A stretch of DNA of 7,237 nucleotides from Bradyrhizobiaceae bacterium (GCA_016793685.1 JAEULX010000241.1:1-7237), one strand, 5' to 3'. Positions 1 to 6,149 are shown, counted from the first letter of the stretch. Program-made: numbers and translations. Notes: generated by a model not told the origin, from the sequence alone.

Positions 1-2580
1 CTGCGCGAGGCTCATGCGCGCGTCCGGCGGCATCTCGAAAGAGCGGAATTCGACCAAGCCCAGGCGGCCGGAGGAGCTGTCGGGCGAAAACAGCTTGTCG
101 ATGCAGAGTTCGGCGCGATGGGTGTTGCCGGTGACGTCCACGAGCAGGTGGCGGAACAGGCGATCCACCAGCCACGGCGGCGGCGGTGCGCCCCCGTCGG
201 GAGGCGGCACTTGCGCGAGCGCAATTTCGAGTTCGTACAGCGAATCCTGGCGGGCTTCGTCGACGCGCGGCGCCTGGCTGGTCGGGCCGATGAACAGGCC
301 GGAGAACAAATAGGACAGCGACGGCCGCCGCTGCCAGTAGAGGATCAGGCTCTTGAGGAGATCAGGGCGGCGCAGGAACGGGCTTTGCGCGGCGGTCGCT
401 CCGCCCAGCACGACGTGATTGCCGCCGCCGGTTCCGGTATGGCGGCCGTCGATCATGAACTTGTCGGTGCCGAGCCGCGCGAGGCGCGCCTCCTCGTAGA
501 GCGCGCTGGTGATCTGCACCGCCTCGCCCCATGACCCTGCGGGATGGATGTTGACCTCGATGACCCCCGGGTCGGGCGTGACCTTGATGACATTCAGCCG
601 CGGATCGGACGGCGGCGGGTAGCCTTCGAGGTAGACCGGCATGTTCAATTCGGTCGCCGCAGCCTCAATCGCGGCCAGCAGCTCATAGAAGTCCTCGAGA
701 CGCTCGAGCGGCGGCAGGAAGACGCACAGCTTTCCGTCGCGCGGCTCGACCGCGAGCGCGGTGCGGACGGCGATATCCGACCCATCCTCGGAGAGGATTT
801 CCGGCTCGCGCGGCGCCGTCGACTCGGGACTTGCGACCAGGTTCGCGCGCTGGCGCGACAGCCGTTCGGCGAGGGCTTCCGGCTCGGCAAGCTCTCCGCG
901 TTCGGCAAACGGATCGGCGGGAATGACATGCGGGTAGGAGGCCGGCGGCACGTAGGGCAGCGACCGCAGCGGCAGACGCAGGCCGATCGGTGAATCGCCG
1001 GCGGCGAGGAACAGGCGACCGCGCCGCAGCCGCCACACCTCGCTCATCCAGCGGGACGCCGACGCCGGGGCGTTCCAGCGCTGGACCGGCAGCGCGTAGC
1101 CGACGGGTTCGGACACGGGACGGGCGAAGTCGCGCAGGATGCGGGCGCGCTCAGCCGGGTCTTCGATTTTCGGATTTTTCGGATCGATGTTGGGCGGCAG
1201 CTCGCCTTCCTTGATCATGCGGGCGACCGGGTCTTCGTAGGCCGGCACCACGTTGTCCGCGGTTAGCCCGATATGTTCGGCGACGACTTCGATGAAGCGT
1301 CCGGCGGCGGCGACCGGCGGGGTCATATCGCTTTCCCCCGTCGCAATCAGATCGAGATTGCGCCAAAGCGGCACGCCGTCCTTGCGCCAGTACAGCCCGA
1401 ACGCCCAGCGCGGCAGCGGCTCGCCCGGATAGGATTTGCCCTGGCCGTAGTGCAGGACGCCGTGCGGCGCGAAGCGATCGCGCAGGCGGCGAACCAGATC
1501 GGTCGCGCGGATGCGCTTGGTTGCACCGTCCGCTTTGGTGTTCCACTCGTCCGATTCATAGTCGTCTATGGATACGAAGGTCGGCTCGCCGCCCATGGTG
1601 AGATGGACGTCATTGGTGGCGAGATCGGCGTCGACCTTGTGGCCGAGCGCGTCGAGCGCCGCCCACTGCTCGTCGGAAAACGGAAAGGTGACGCGCGGCT
1701 TCTCGCCGATGCGCGAGACATGCATATCGAAGGCAAAGGAGACTTCCGCCGGATCGACGCTGCCGCTGATCGGCGCGGCGGAGCGGTAATGCGGGGTCGC
1801 CGCGACCGGCAGATGGCCTTCGCCGCACAACAGACCCGAAGTCGGATCGAGCCCGATCCATCCCGCGCCCGGGACATAGACCTCGGTCCAGGCGTGAAGA
1901 TCGGTGAAGTCCCGGTCGGTGCCGGCCGGGCCTTCGAGCGGCTTGATGTCGGGTTTGAGCTGAATGAGATAGCCGGACACGAAACGGGCCGGCATGCCCA
2001 TGTGCCGAAGCACCTGGACGAGCAGCCAGGCGCTGTCGCGGCACGAGCCGGAGGCGGTTTCCAGCGTCTCTTCGGGGTCCTGGACGCCCGCTTCCATTCG
2101 GATGACGTAGCGGATCTTTGACTGCAAGGAGTGATTGAGCGCGACCAGGAGTTCGACGGTTCGCTGCCGGTCGCGTGGAATGCTCGCGAGGAATTCCTTC
2201 ACCCGCGGGCCCGCCGGCTCCGGCTCGAGGTAGGAAGCAAGCTCCGCCCGCAGCTCCGCGGGATACTCGAAGGGGAAGAATTCCGCGTACGGCTCGACGA
2301 AGAAGTCGAAGGGATTGATGACTTCGAGATCGGCGATGAAATCGACGACGACCGAAAATTCGTTCGCCTTTTCCGGAAAAACAAAGCGCGCGAGCCAGTT
2401 CCCGTGCGGGTCCTGCTGCCAATTCACGAAATGTTCGGCCGGGGTGACCTTGAGCGAATAATTACGCACCCGCGTGCGACAGTGGGGAGCGGGCCGCAGC
2501 CGCACCACCTGGGGGCCGAGATTGATGAGACGGTCGTAACGGTAGCTGGTGACGTGATGAAGGTTCGCCGCAATCGCCAT
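1..2580 (-). CDS. Transglutaminase-like / DUF2126 putative amidoligase fusion protein, 3' end cut by the window
   Basis: An open frame of 860 codons runs without a stop from ATG (2578-2580) to the left edge; the family is usually about 1,100 residues, so roughly a fifth of the C-terminus is missing. Residues 1-160 look like the bacterial transglutaminase N-terminal beta domain. A transglutaminase-like papain-fold domain follows with an apparently complete triad: Cys180 in SGSCRDSAWLL, His229 in DLHAWTEVY and Asp245 in WIGLDPTSG. From about residue 300 the protein is DUF2126, annotated in Pfam as a putative amidoligase, with the hallmarks LTMGGEPTFVS (327-337), MIDGRHTGTGGGNH (709-722) and GNTHRAELCIDK (818-829). 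No signal peptide or membrane segment is visible, so it is probably cytoplasmic. Reaction and substrate are unknown. From family knowledge such genes often cluster with circularly permuted ATP-grasp and alpha-E proteins; these would lie beyond the left edge. The start is supported by the conserved opening (ANLHHVTSYRYDR), although the only ribosome-binding-like GGA is 11 bases upstream, inside a palindrome. Confidence 0.93.
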   Translation of the reverse strand, partial: MAIAANLHHVTSYRYDRLINLGPQVVRLRPAPHCRTRVRNYSLKVTPAEHFVNWQQDPHGNWLARFVFPEKANEFSVVVDFIADLEVINPFDFFVEPYAEFFPFEYPAELRAELASYLEPEPAGPRVKEFLASIPRDRQRTVELLVALNHSLQSKIRYVIRMEAGVQDPEETLETASGSCRDSAWLLVQVLRHMGMPARFVSGYLIQLKPDIKPLEGPAGTDRDFTDLHAWTEVYVPGAGWIGLDPTSGLLCGEGHLPVAATPHYRSAAPISGSVDPAEVSFAFDMHVSRIGEKPRVTFPFSDEQWAALDALGHKVDADLATNDVHLTMGGEPTFVSIDDYESDEWNTKADGATKRIRATDLVRRLRDRFAPHGVLHYGQGKSYPGEPLPRWAFGLYWRKDGVPLWRNLDLIATGESDMTPPVAAAGRFIEVVAEHIGLTADNVVPAYEDPVARMIKEGELPPNIDPKNPKIEDPAERARILRDFARPVSEPVGYALPVQRWNAPASASRWMSEVWRLRRGRLFLAAGDSPIGLRLPLRSLPYVPPASYPHVIPADPFAERGELAEPEALAERLSRQRANLVASPESTAPREPEILSEDGSDIAVRTALAVEPRDGKLCVFLPPLERLEDFYELLAAIEAAATELNMPVYLEGYPPPSDPRLNVIKVTPDPGVIEVNIHPAGSWGEAVQITSALYEEARLARLGTDKFMIDGRHTGTGGGNHVVLGGATAAQSPFLRRPDLLKSLILYWQRRPSLSYLFSGLFIGPTSQAPRVDEARQDSLYELEIALAQVPPPDGGAPPPPWLVDRLFRHLLVDVTGNTHRAELCIDKLFSPDSSSGRLGLVEFRSFEMPPDARMSLAQ

Positions 2581-2581
2581 T

Positions 2582-2593
2582 GAAACCGGTTTC
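2582..2593. promoter_or_regulatory. Perfect 12-base palindrome next to the transglutaminase/DUF2126 start codon
   Basis: GAAACCGGTTTC is a perfect 12-base palindrome ending two bases before the ATG at 2580. Flanking bases add one more matching pair after one mismatch. The central CCGG with A/T-rich arms resembles LacI/GalR-family operators, but no such regulator is in the window. It covers the position of the ribosome-binding site, so a bound repressor or an RNA hairpin could affect expression. It could instead be part of a dispersed intergenic palindrome, since the hairpin at 5043-5074 shares a CCGGTGGAA-like core. Confidence 0.4.
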
Positions 2594-2600
2594 CACTGAA

Positions 2601-2741
2601 GTGGCGCCTCCCCGGTGGACCGACAACGCGCCGACGCTCAACATCCCGCCGCTCGAGCTCAAGGCCTTATGCAAGAGACAGGCCTATCGATCCGACGATT
2701 TCGATCGCGAGCAATCGCGGCGGACCGTAAACCGCGCATAA
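2601..2741 (+). CDS. Doubtful small ORF, 46 codons, divergent from the transglutaminase gene
   Basis: This frame opens with GTG and ends at TAA (2739-2741), giving about 46 residues that include TDNAPTLNIPPLELKALC and a charged tail. It lies in the otherwise gene-free gap 2581-2865. About 36 of 46 third codon positions are G or C, and the first 22 codons are almost all so, which resembles real genes here. Against it are the GTG start, the lack of a clear ribosome-binding site, and the frequency of chance open frames in GC-rich DNA. The same frame stays open past the stop codon to about 3023, but most of that lies antisense to the dioxygenase gene and is not meaningful. I recognise no family. 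It could be a small protein, a remnant, or chance. Confidence 0.18.
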   Translation: MAPPRWTDNAPTLNIPPLELKALCKRQAYRSDDFDREQSRRTVNRA

Positions 2742-2752
2742 GATTTAGGCAA
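2724..2752 (-). promoter_or_regulatory. Weak candidate promoter for the transglutaminase/DUF2126 gene
   Basis: On the minus strand TTGCCT (2752-2747) is followed after 17 bases by TACGGT (2729-2724). The -35 match is fair and the -10 match poor. The -35 box lies within the inverted repeat at 2741-2756. Transcription would start about 135 bases upstream of the ATG. It is listed because nothing better was found in this gap; transcription reading through from the dioxygenase gene is an equal alternative. Confidence 0.2.
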
Positions 2753-2756
2753 ATCT
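2741..2756. repeat. AT-rich inverted repeat downstream of the gentisate dioxygenase gene
   Basis: AGATTT and AAATCT form 6-base arms around a 4-base centre (AGGC). This is a local low-GC island in GC-rich DNA, about 110 bases past the dioxygenase stop codon. It could be an operator overlapping the weak -35 box described for this gap. It is too short and AT-rich to be a strong intrinsic terminator. Confidence 0.35.
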
Positions 2757-2865
2757 GACTATTACGGCGTCCATCGCTGGAAGCTGCGGTCGATCGCTTT
2801 GGAGCGGCAGGGTTGTCCGCGCGCGAGGCTGCCGATGGGCCGCGAGCCGCGCGTGCCCGATAACC

Positions 2866-3927
2866 TTAGCTCTCTTCGCGCCAGATGCCGAGCGCTTCCT
2901 GCGCCGGGCGGTCGGAGATCGAGAACAGGACCGATTCCTTCGCGGCAATGTGAGTGTAGCGCTTCCACGGCGGCACGACGAACACGTCATTCTGACGCCA
3001 TTCCAGCGTCGCGCCGTCGATGATGGTCGCGCCTTCGCCCTCGGCGCAAACGAAGATCGTTCCGTCGCTCGAACGGTAGCCCTCGCCCTTGAAGTTCTGC
3101 GGCAGCAACGAGAGATGCGCGCCCATGGTGGGAAGCGCCCAGCCGCCGGTGACGGGGTTGGCGTAGCGGACGCGCGCGCCGTGGCGGCGGTCGATGTCGC
3201 CGGCCGACTTGAGGCGCGCAAGGATCGGCCGCGTGCGGGCATAAGTGTAGTTGATCACCGGGCTGCGCTTGAGTTGCACCGGGGCGCCGTCCGGCAGCAC
3301 GCCCGATCCATAGAAATGCAGTGAATCGCCGTCCTGGCGGCCGGTCGGCTGGGTCTCGCTCTCGAAATGCTCGGCGAACGCCGCTTCGTAGAAATTGATC
3401 GTCGGCAGGTCCAGCACGTCGAGCCAGATCATCGGTTTTGTCGAGGCGTTGCCGTGATCGTGCGGCGCCCAATTCGGCGTCAGCACGAAATCGCCGGGCG
3501 ACATCACCGCCTTCTCTCCTTCGACCGCCGTGTATGCGCCCTCCCCATCGAGGACGAAGCGGATCGCCGAAGCGGTGTGCCGGTGGGCGGGAGCGATCTC
3601 CCCCGGCAGGATCAGTTGCAGTCCGGCGAACAGCGAGTTGGTGACGCGCGATTGGCCGCGCAGACCGGGATTTTCCAGCACCAGCACGCGGCGCTCCGCC
3701 TCTTTGGCGGTGATGAGGTCGCCGGCCTCCAGGATCAGCGCTTTCGCCTCGTCGAAGCGCCACAGCGCCGGAATGCACTTCGTGACCGGCTCGCGCGGAA
3801 CAAGGTCTTTCAGGCGCTCCCACAGCGGGGCCATGTGAAAGGCCGAGATCTTGTCGTAATAGGACTGCCGTGCTGCCTGCAGATTGTGGTTTGCCTCCGG
3901 AACGGTCTGTGCGGTTGCCGGCATCAT
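2866..3927 (-). CDS. gtdA: Gentisate 1,2-dioxygenase (bicupin, Fe(II)), possibly with salicylate activity
   Basis: The 353-residue protein matches the family length of about 340-370. It should use Fe(II) and O2 to cleave gentisate between the carboxyl- and hydroxyl-bearing carbons, giving maleylpyruvate in the cytoplasm. The N-terminal cupin carries the metal ligands His115 and His117 (PAHRHTAS) and His156 (APHDHGN), with the spacing known for this family. Arg79, Arg123, His158 and Asp170 fall at positions of known active-site residues in salicylate 1,2-dioxygenase of Pseudaminobacter salicylatoxidans, using a constant offset of four. The C-terminal cupin (about 255-340) lacks an HxH pair, as is common. 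Gly102 aligns with that enzyme's Gly106, a residue tied to salicylate cleavage. Two adjacent ATGs (3927, 3924) follow GAGGAG at 4 and 7 bases; the second may be the true start. The upstream gene is a plausible next-step hydrolase. The symbol is given by function; other names are used in other species. Confidence 0.93.
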   Translation of the reverse strand: MMPATAQTVPEANHNLQAARQSYYDKISAFHMAPLWERLKDLVPREPVTKCIPALWRFDEAKALILEAGDLITAKEAERRVLVLENPGLRGQSRVTNSLFAGLQLILPGEIAPAHRHTASAIRFVLDGEGAYTAVEGEKAVMSPGDFVLTPNWAPHDHGNASTKPMIWLDVLDLPTINFYEAAFAEHFESETQPTGRQDGDSLHFYGSGVLPDGAPVQLKRSPVINYTYARTRPILARLKSAGDIDRRHGARVRYANPVTGGWALPTMGAHLSLLPQNFKGEGYRSSDGTIFVCAEGEGATIIDGATLEWRQNDVFVVPPWKRYTHIAAKESVLFSISDRPAQEALGIWREES

Positions 3928-3931
3928 AGTT

Positions 3932-3937
3932 CTCCTC
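3932..3937 (-). promoter_or_regulatory. Ribosome-binding site of the gentisate dioxygenase gene
   Basis: GAGGAG on the minus strand is a strong Shine-Dalgarno match. It lies 4 bases before the ATG at 3927 and 7 bases before the adjacent in-frame ATG at 3924. The spacing slightly favours the second ATG. Confidence 0.7.
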
Positions 3938-3960
3938 GGGCCTTATTGGTGCAGCCTTGC

Positions 3961-3976
3961 GTGCACTTTTGTGCAC
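3961..3976. promoter_or_regulatory. Candidate operator: two GTGCAC palindromes ten bases apart
   Basis: GTGCAC occurs at 3961-3966 and 3971-3976, separated by an A4/T4 tract. Each half is itself a palindrome and the whole is an inverted repeat. The centres are 10 bases apart, about one helical turn. The element overlaps the -10 box of the predicted promoter and the likely transcription start, as expected for a repressor site. Aromatic degradation genes are often controlled by MarR, IclR, GntR or LysR proteins, but no regulator gene is visible here, so the binding protein is unknown. Confidence 0.5.
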
Positions 3977-4002
3977 ATAGGGAAAAGGCGCACGATCGGC
4001 AA
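3974..4002 (-). promoter_or_regulatory. Predicted sigma70-type promoter for the gentisate dioxygenase gene
   Basis: On the minus strand TTGCCG (4002-3997) is followed after 17 bases by TATGTG (3979-3974). Transcription would start near 3967, leaving a leader of about 40 bases. The promoter lies downstream of the stem-loop at 4022-4046, so the dioxygenase could be transcribed independently of the upstream hydrolase. Confidence 0.5.
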
Positions 4003-4021
4003 GCAGTACGCGCCAAAGGAT

Positions 4022-4046
4022 AGCCGCCCGACCAAAGCGGGCGGCT
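4022..4046 (-). terminator. Stem-loop downstream of the hydrolase gene, probable terminator
   Basis: AGCCGCCCG and CGGGCGGCT form a perfect 9-base-pair GC-rich stem with a 7-base loop. It lies about 55 bases past the hydrolase stop codon. In the direction of transcription the stem is followed by ATCCTTTGG, a poor T tract. Termination is likely but may be partial. It separates the hydrolase gene from the dioxygenase promoter. Confidence 0.55.
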
Positions 4047-4101
4047 GCAACCATGACCCTCCGCTGCGCCGCAATCCGCGGCCCAGACGGCGCTCGCCGG
4101 A

Positions 4102-4977
4102 CTACTCCGGTTCAGCCTCGATCGGGTTGCGCAGGATGCCGACGCCTTCGATCTGCACCTCGCAGACATCGCCGGGGCGCATCCATACCCGCGGCTTGCG
4201 CGCATGGCCGACGCCCGACGGCGTGCCGGTGACCAGCACATCGCCGGGTTCGAGCGTCATTCCCTGCGTCACATAAGCGATCGTCTCGGCGACCGGGAAC
4301 ATCATGTTGGACGTGTTGTCGGACTGGAGCACCTGCCCGTTGAGGCGCGTCTCCAGCTTGATGCCGCGGCCGCAGGGCGGCAGTTCGTCCGCGGTCACCA
4401 TCCAGGGACCGAAACCGCCGGTGCGGTCGAAGTTCTTGCCCATATCCCACTGCGTGCTGCGGCGCTGGAATTCGCGCACCGAGCCGTCATTGAAGCAGGA
4501 GTAGCCGGCGATGCACGACGCCGCCGTATCCACGGTGAGGTGCTTCACCCGCTTGCCGATGATGACCGCCAGTTCGCCCTCGTAGTCGAGTGTCTCGGTG
4601 ATGCGCGTGCGGAGGATGGCGCCTTCATGCGGGACCAGCGAGGTGAGGCTGCGCATGAAGATGGTGGGATGTTGCGGGACGTTGTCGCGCTGCGGCCCCT
4701 CCTTCACGTGCTCGAGATAGTTGAGCCCGAGGCATACGACCTTGCCCGGCCGCGCGACCGGCAGGGCGAACCGCAACCCCTGCAGCGGAACGCGCGCCGC
4801 AGCCGGCGCGCGCGCAACGAGATCGCGCAATGCGCTGAGGTCGCCATTCGTGCGCGCGAGCAGGACGCCGAGATCGTTCGGCGTGTTCGCGTCGACGGCC
4901 TGCAGGTCGACGACCTGATCTGCTTCGACGACGCCGAGCCGCAGCCCTGCGTCGGTTTCAAACCCAACGATCTTCAT
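4102..4977 (-). CDS. Fumarylacetoacetate-hydrolase-family enzyme, probable fumarylpyruvate or maleylpyruvate hydrolase
   Basis: The 291-residue protein has the FAH fold signatures: GLNYLEHVKE (84-93), the metal-binding pair Glu133 and Glu135 in DYEGELAVIIGK with a third acidic ligand Asp164 (CFNDGS), Lys181 in GKNFDRTGGFGPW, and GTPSGVG (251-257). The family binds Mg2+ or Mn2+ and hydrolyses C-C bonds in acylpyruvates. Beside a gentisate dioxygenase, the likely substrate is fumarylpyruvate (to fumarate and pyruvate), or maleylpyruvate directly, because no isomerase is present. The substrate is inferred from context; 2-oxo-hept-3-ene-dioate hydrolase, oxaloacetate decarboxylase or other FAHD1-like activities cannot be excluded. 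The start has only a modest ribosome-binding sequence, GGGA seven bases upstream. The opening MKIVGFETDAG is normal for the family. Stem-loops lie in the gaps on both sides, suggesting a separate short transcript or partial read-through. Confidence 0.88.
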   Translation of the reverse strand: MKIVGFETDAGLRLGVVEADQVVDLQAVDANTPNDLGVLLARTNGDLSALRDLVARAPAAARVPLQGLRFALPVARPGKVVCLGLNYLEHVKEGPQRDNVPQHPTIFMRSLTSLVPHEGAILRTRITETLDYEGELAVIIGKRVKHLTVDTAASCIAGYSCFNDGSVREFQRRSTQWDMGKNFDRTGGFGPWMVTADELPPCGRGIKLETRLNGQVLQSDNTSNMMFPVAETIAYVTQGMTLEPGDVLVTGTPSGVGHARKPRVWMRPGDVCEVQIEGVGILRNPIEAEPE

Positions 4978-5011
4978 GCAATGATCCCGGAATCGGTTGG
5001 CGTGGTGGCGA

Positions 5012-5025
5012 TCGTCGTGCGACGA
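5012..5025. repeat. Short inverted repeat upstream of the hydrolase gene
   Basis: TCGTCG and CGACGA form perfect 6-base arms around two bases. The element is 35-48 bases before the hydrolase start codon, a reasonable place for an operator. Such sequences also arise by chance in GC-rich DNA, and no convincing promoter boxes flank it. Confidence 0.25.
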
Positions 5026-5042
5026 GACGCCGATACGCTAGT

Positions 5043-5074
5043 GCGAATTCTGTTCCGGTGGAATCGGAATTCGC
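5043..5074 (-). repeat. Hairpin with 8-base-pair stem in the egtD-hydrolase gap
   Basis: GCGAATTC (5043-5050) pairs with GAATTCGC (5067-5074). Inside, TTCC (5053-5056) pairs with GGAA (5060-5063) around a 3-base loop, giving a stacked imperfect 32-base hairpin. There is no T tract after it on the minus strand. The CCGGTGGAA core is reminiscent of small palindromic intergenic repeats common in Rhizobiales genomes; this resemblance is from memory and unproven. Confidence 0.5.
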
Positions 5075-5104
5075 CGGGCCGCGCATCTGCCGGCGTGCGG
5101 CCCG
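5075..5104 (-). terminator. GC-rich hairpin just downstream of egtD, possible terminator
   Basis: CGGGCCGC (5075-5082) pairs perfectly with GCGGCCCG (5097-5104), extendable inward by one G-T and one G-C pair. It begins 18 bases past the egtD stop codon. It abuts the next hairpin at 5043-5074 with no gap. No T tract follows, so it is either a Rho-assisted end, an RNA-stabilising structure, or part of a composite element. Confidence 0.4.
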
Positions 5105-5122
5105 TTCGCCGTCGGTCGCACG

Positions 5123-6127
5123 TCAATCGCTGATATACGTCTCTTCCTCGGAAAGAAGAACGTAAACCGAGAAGGCGTCGTCGGGCTGGGACCACACGGC
5201 GGCCTGTCGCCACCCGGCGCCTTGCGCGATCGTGCGAAACAGTTCGGGCGTAAACTTGTAGCTGTTCTCGGTATGGATCGTCTCGCCGCGCCGGAATTCG
5301 AAGGCGCGCCCGCCGATCCGCACCTTTTGCCGCGCGCGGCTCACCAGATGCATTTCCACCCGGTGATGTTCGCGGTTGTAGAAGGCGTAGTGGCAAAATC
5401 CATCGAGGTCGAAATTGGCGTCGAGCTCGCGATTGATCCGGCGCAGCAGGTTGAGATTGAACGCGGCCGTCACGCCCGCGGAATCATTGTAGGCGCGGTG
5501 GAGAATATCGGGCTCCTTCACGCGATCGATCCCGATGATCAGCCGCGCGTCGGGGCCGAGCAGCTTCGCCGCGTGGCGCAGGAACGCGGTCGCCTCGTGC
5601 GCCTCGAAATTGCCCAGCGTCGAGCCGGGAAAGAAGCCGACCCGCGGCATCTGCGCGATTTCCGCCGGCAGTTGGAAAGGGCGGGTGAAATCGGCCGCGA
5701 CGGGAAACACCTTCAAGCCGGGCAGGTCGGTCTCCAGGCGCTGGACTTCGCTTGTCAGGAAGGCGCCGGAAATGTCCACCGGGACGTAGGCTGCGACTTG
5801 CGCCGCCTGCAGCAGGATGCGCGCCTTGGCGGTGGAGCCGCTGCCGAATTCGATCATCGCCGACCCGGCCGGAATGTAGCCGGCGATCGCCGCCGCGTTG
5901 TCGGTCAGGATCGCAAGCTCTTCGCGGGTCGGATAGTATTCCGGCGTCCGCGTGATCGCCTCGAACAGTTCCGAGCCGCGTTGATCGTAGAAGTACTTCG
6001 GCGGAATGCTCTTGTGGTCTTGGGTGAGGCCGGACCACACGTCTTGGCGGAAGGCAAGGCGCGCCGGGTCGAGTTTTTCGGCCTGTTGCGCGAGGCGCAC
6101 AGGCGCTGCGATCGAGTCTCTAACCAT
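5123..6127 (-). CDS. egtD: L-histidine N-alpha-methyltransferase EgtD
   Basis: The 334-residue protein uses S-adenosylmethionine to trimethylate the alpha-amino group of histidine, giving hercynine, the first step of ergothioneine synthesis. Family marks in order are PPKYFYDQRGSELFEAIT (42-59), EYYPTR (63-68), the SAM-binding loop IEFGSGSTAK (92-101), PVDIS (116-120) and FFPGSTLGNF (165-174). Residues equivalent to those binding histidine in mycobacterial EgtD are visible: Tyr65, Asn173, Tyr213, Met259, Glu287 and Ser289. The frame is open upstream to an ATG at 6235, but that would overlap egtB by 86 bases with a non-family extension rich in Ser, Arg and Pro, so ATG at 6127 is preferred. The nearest AAGGA is 15 bases upstream, longer than usual, so translation may be coupled to egtB, whose stop is 22 bases before the start. 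It should be co-transcribed with egtB. Confidence 0.95.
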   Translation of the reverse strand: MVRDSIAAPVRLAQQAEKLDPARLAFRQDVWSGLTQDHKSIPPKYFYDQRGSELFEAITRTPEYYPTREELAILTDNAAAIAGYIPAGSAMIEFGSGSTAKARILLQAAQVAAYVPVDISGAFLTSEVQRLETDLPGLKVFPVAADFTRPFQLPAEIAQMPRVGFFPGSTLGNFEAHEATAFLRHAAKLLGPDARLIIGIDRVKEPDILHRAYNDSAGVTAAFNLNLLRRINRELDANFDLDGFCHYAFYNREHHRVEMHLVSRARQKVRIGGRAFEFRRGETIHTENSYKFTPELFRTIAQGAGWRQAAVWSQPDDAFSVYVLLSEEETYISD

Positions 6128-6149
6128 GCCGGAAACGGTTATTCCTTCG

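Noticed and set aside
1273..2121. Long plus-strand open frame of 282 codons
   Set aside because: It is antisense to the transglutaminase/DUF2126 gene, whose frame carries clear family motifs. The product is a low-complexity Arg/Gly/Asp-rich shadow typical of GC-rich DNA.
2581..2865. Mobile element or tRNA in the largest gap
   Set aside because: No transposase fragment, terminal repeats, target duplication or tRNA-like cloverleaf was seen. The gap holds only short palindromes and a doubtful small frame.
4204..5133. Plus-strand open frame of 309 codons
   Set aside because: It is the antisense shadow of the FAH-family gene, which has all its metal-binding motifs on the minus strand.
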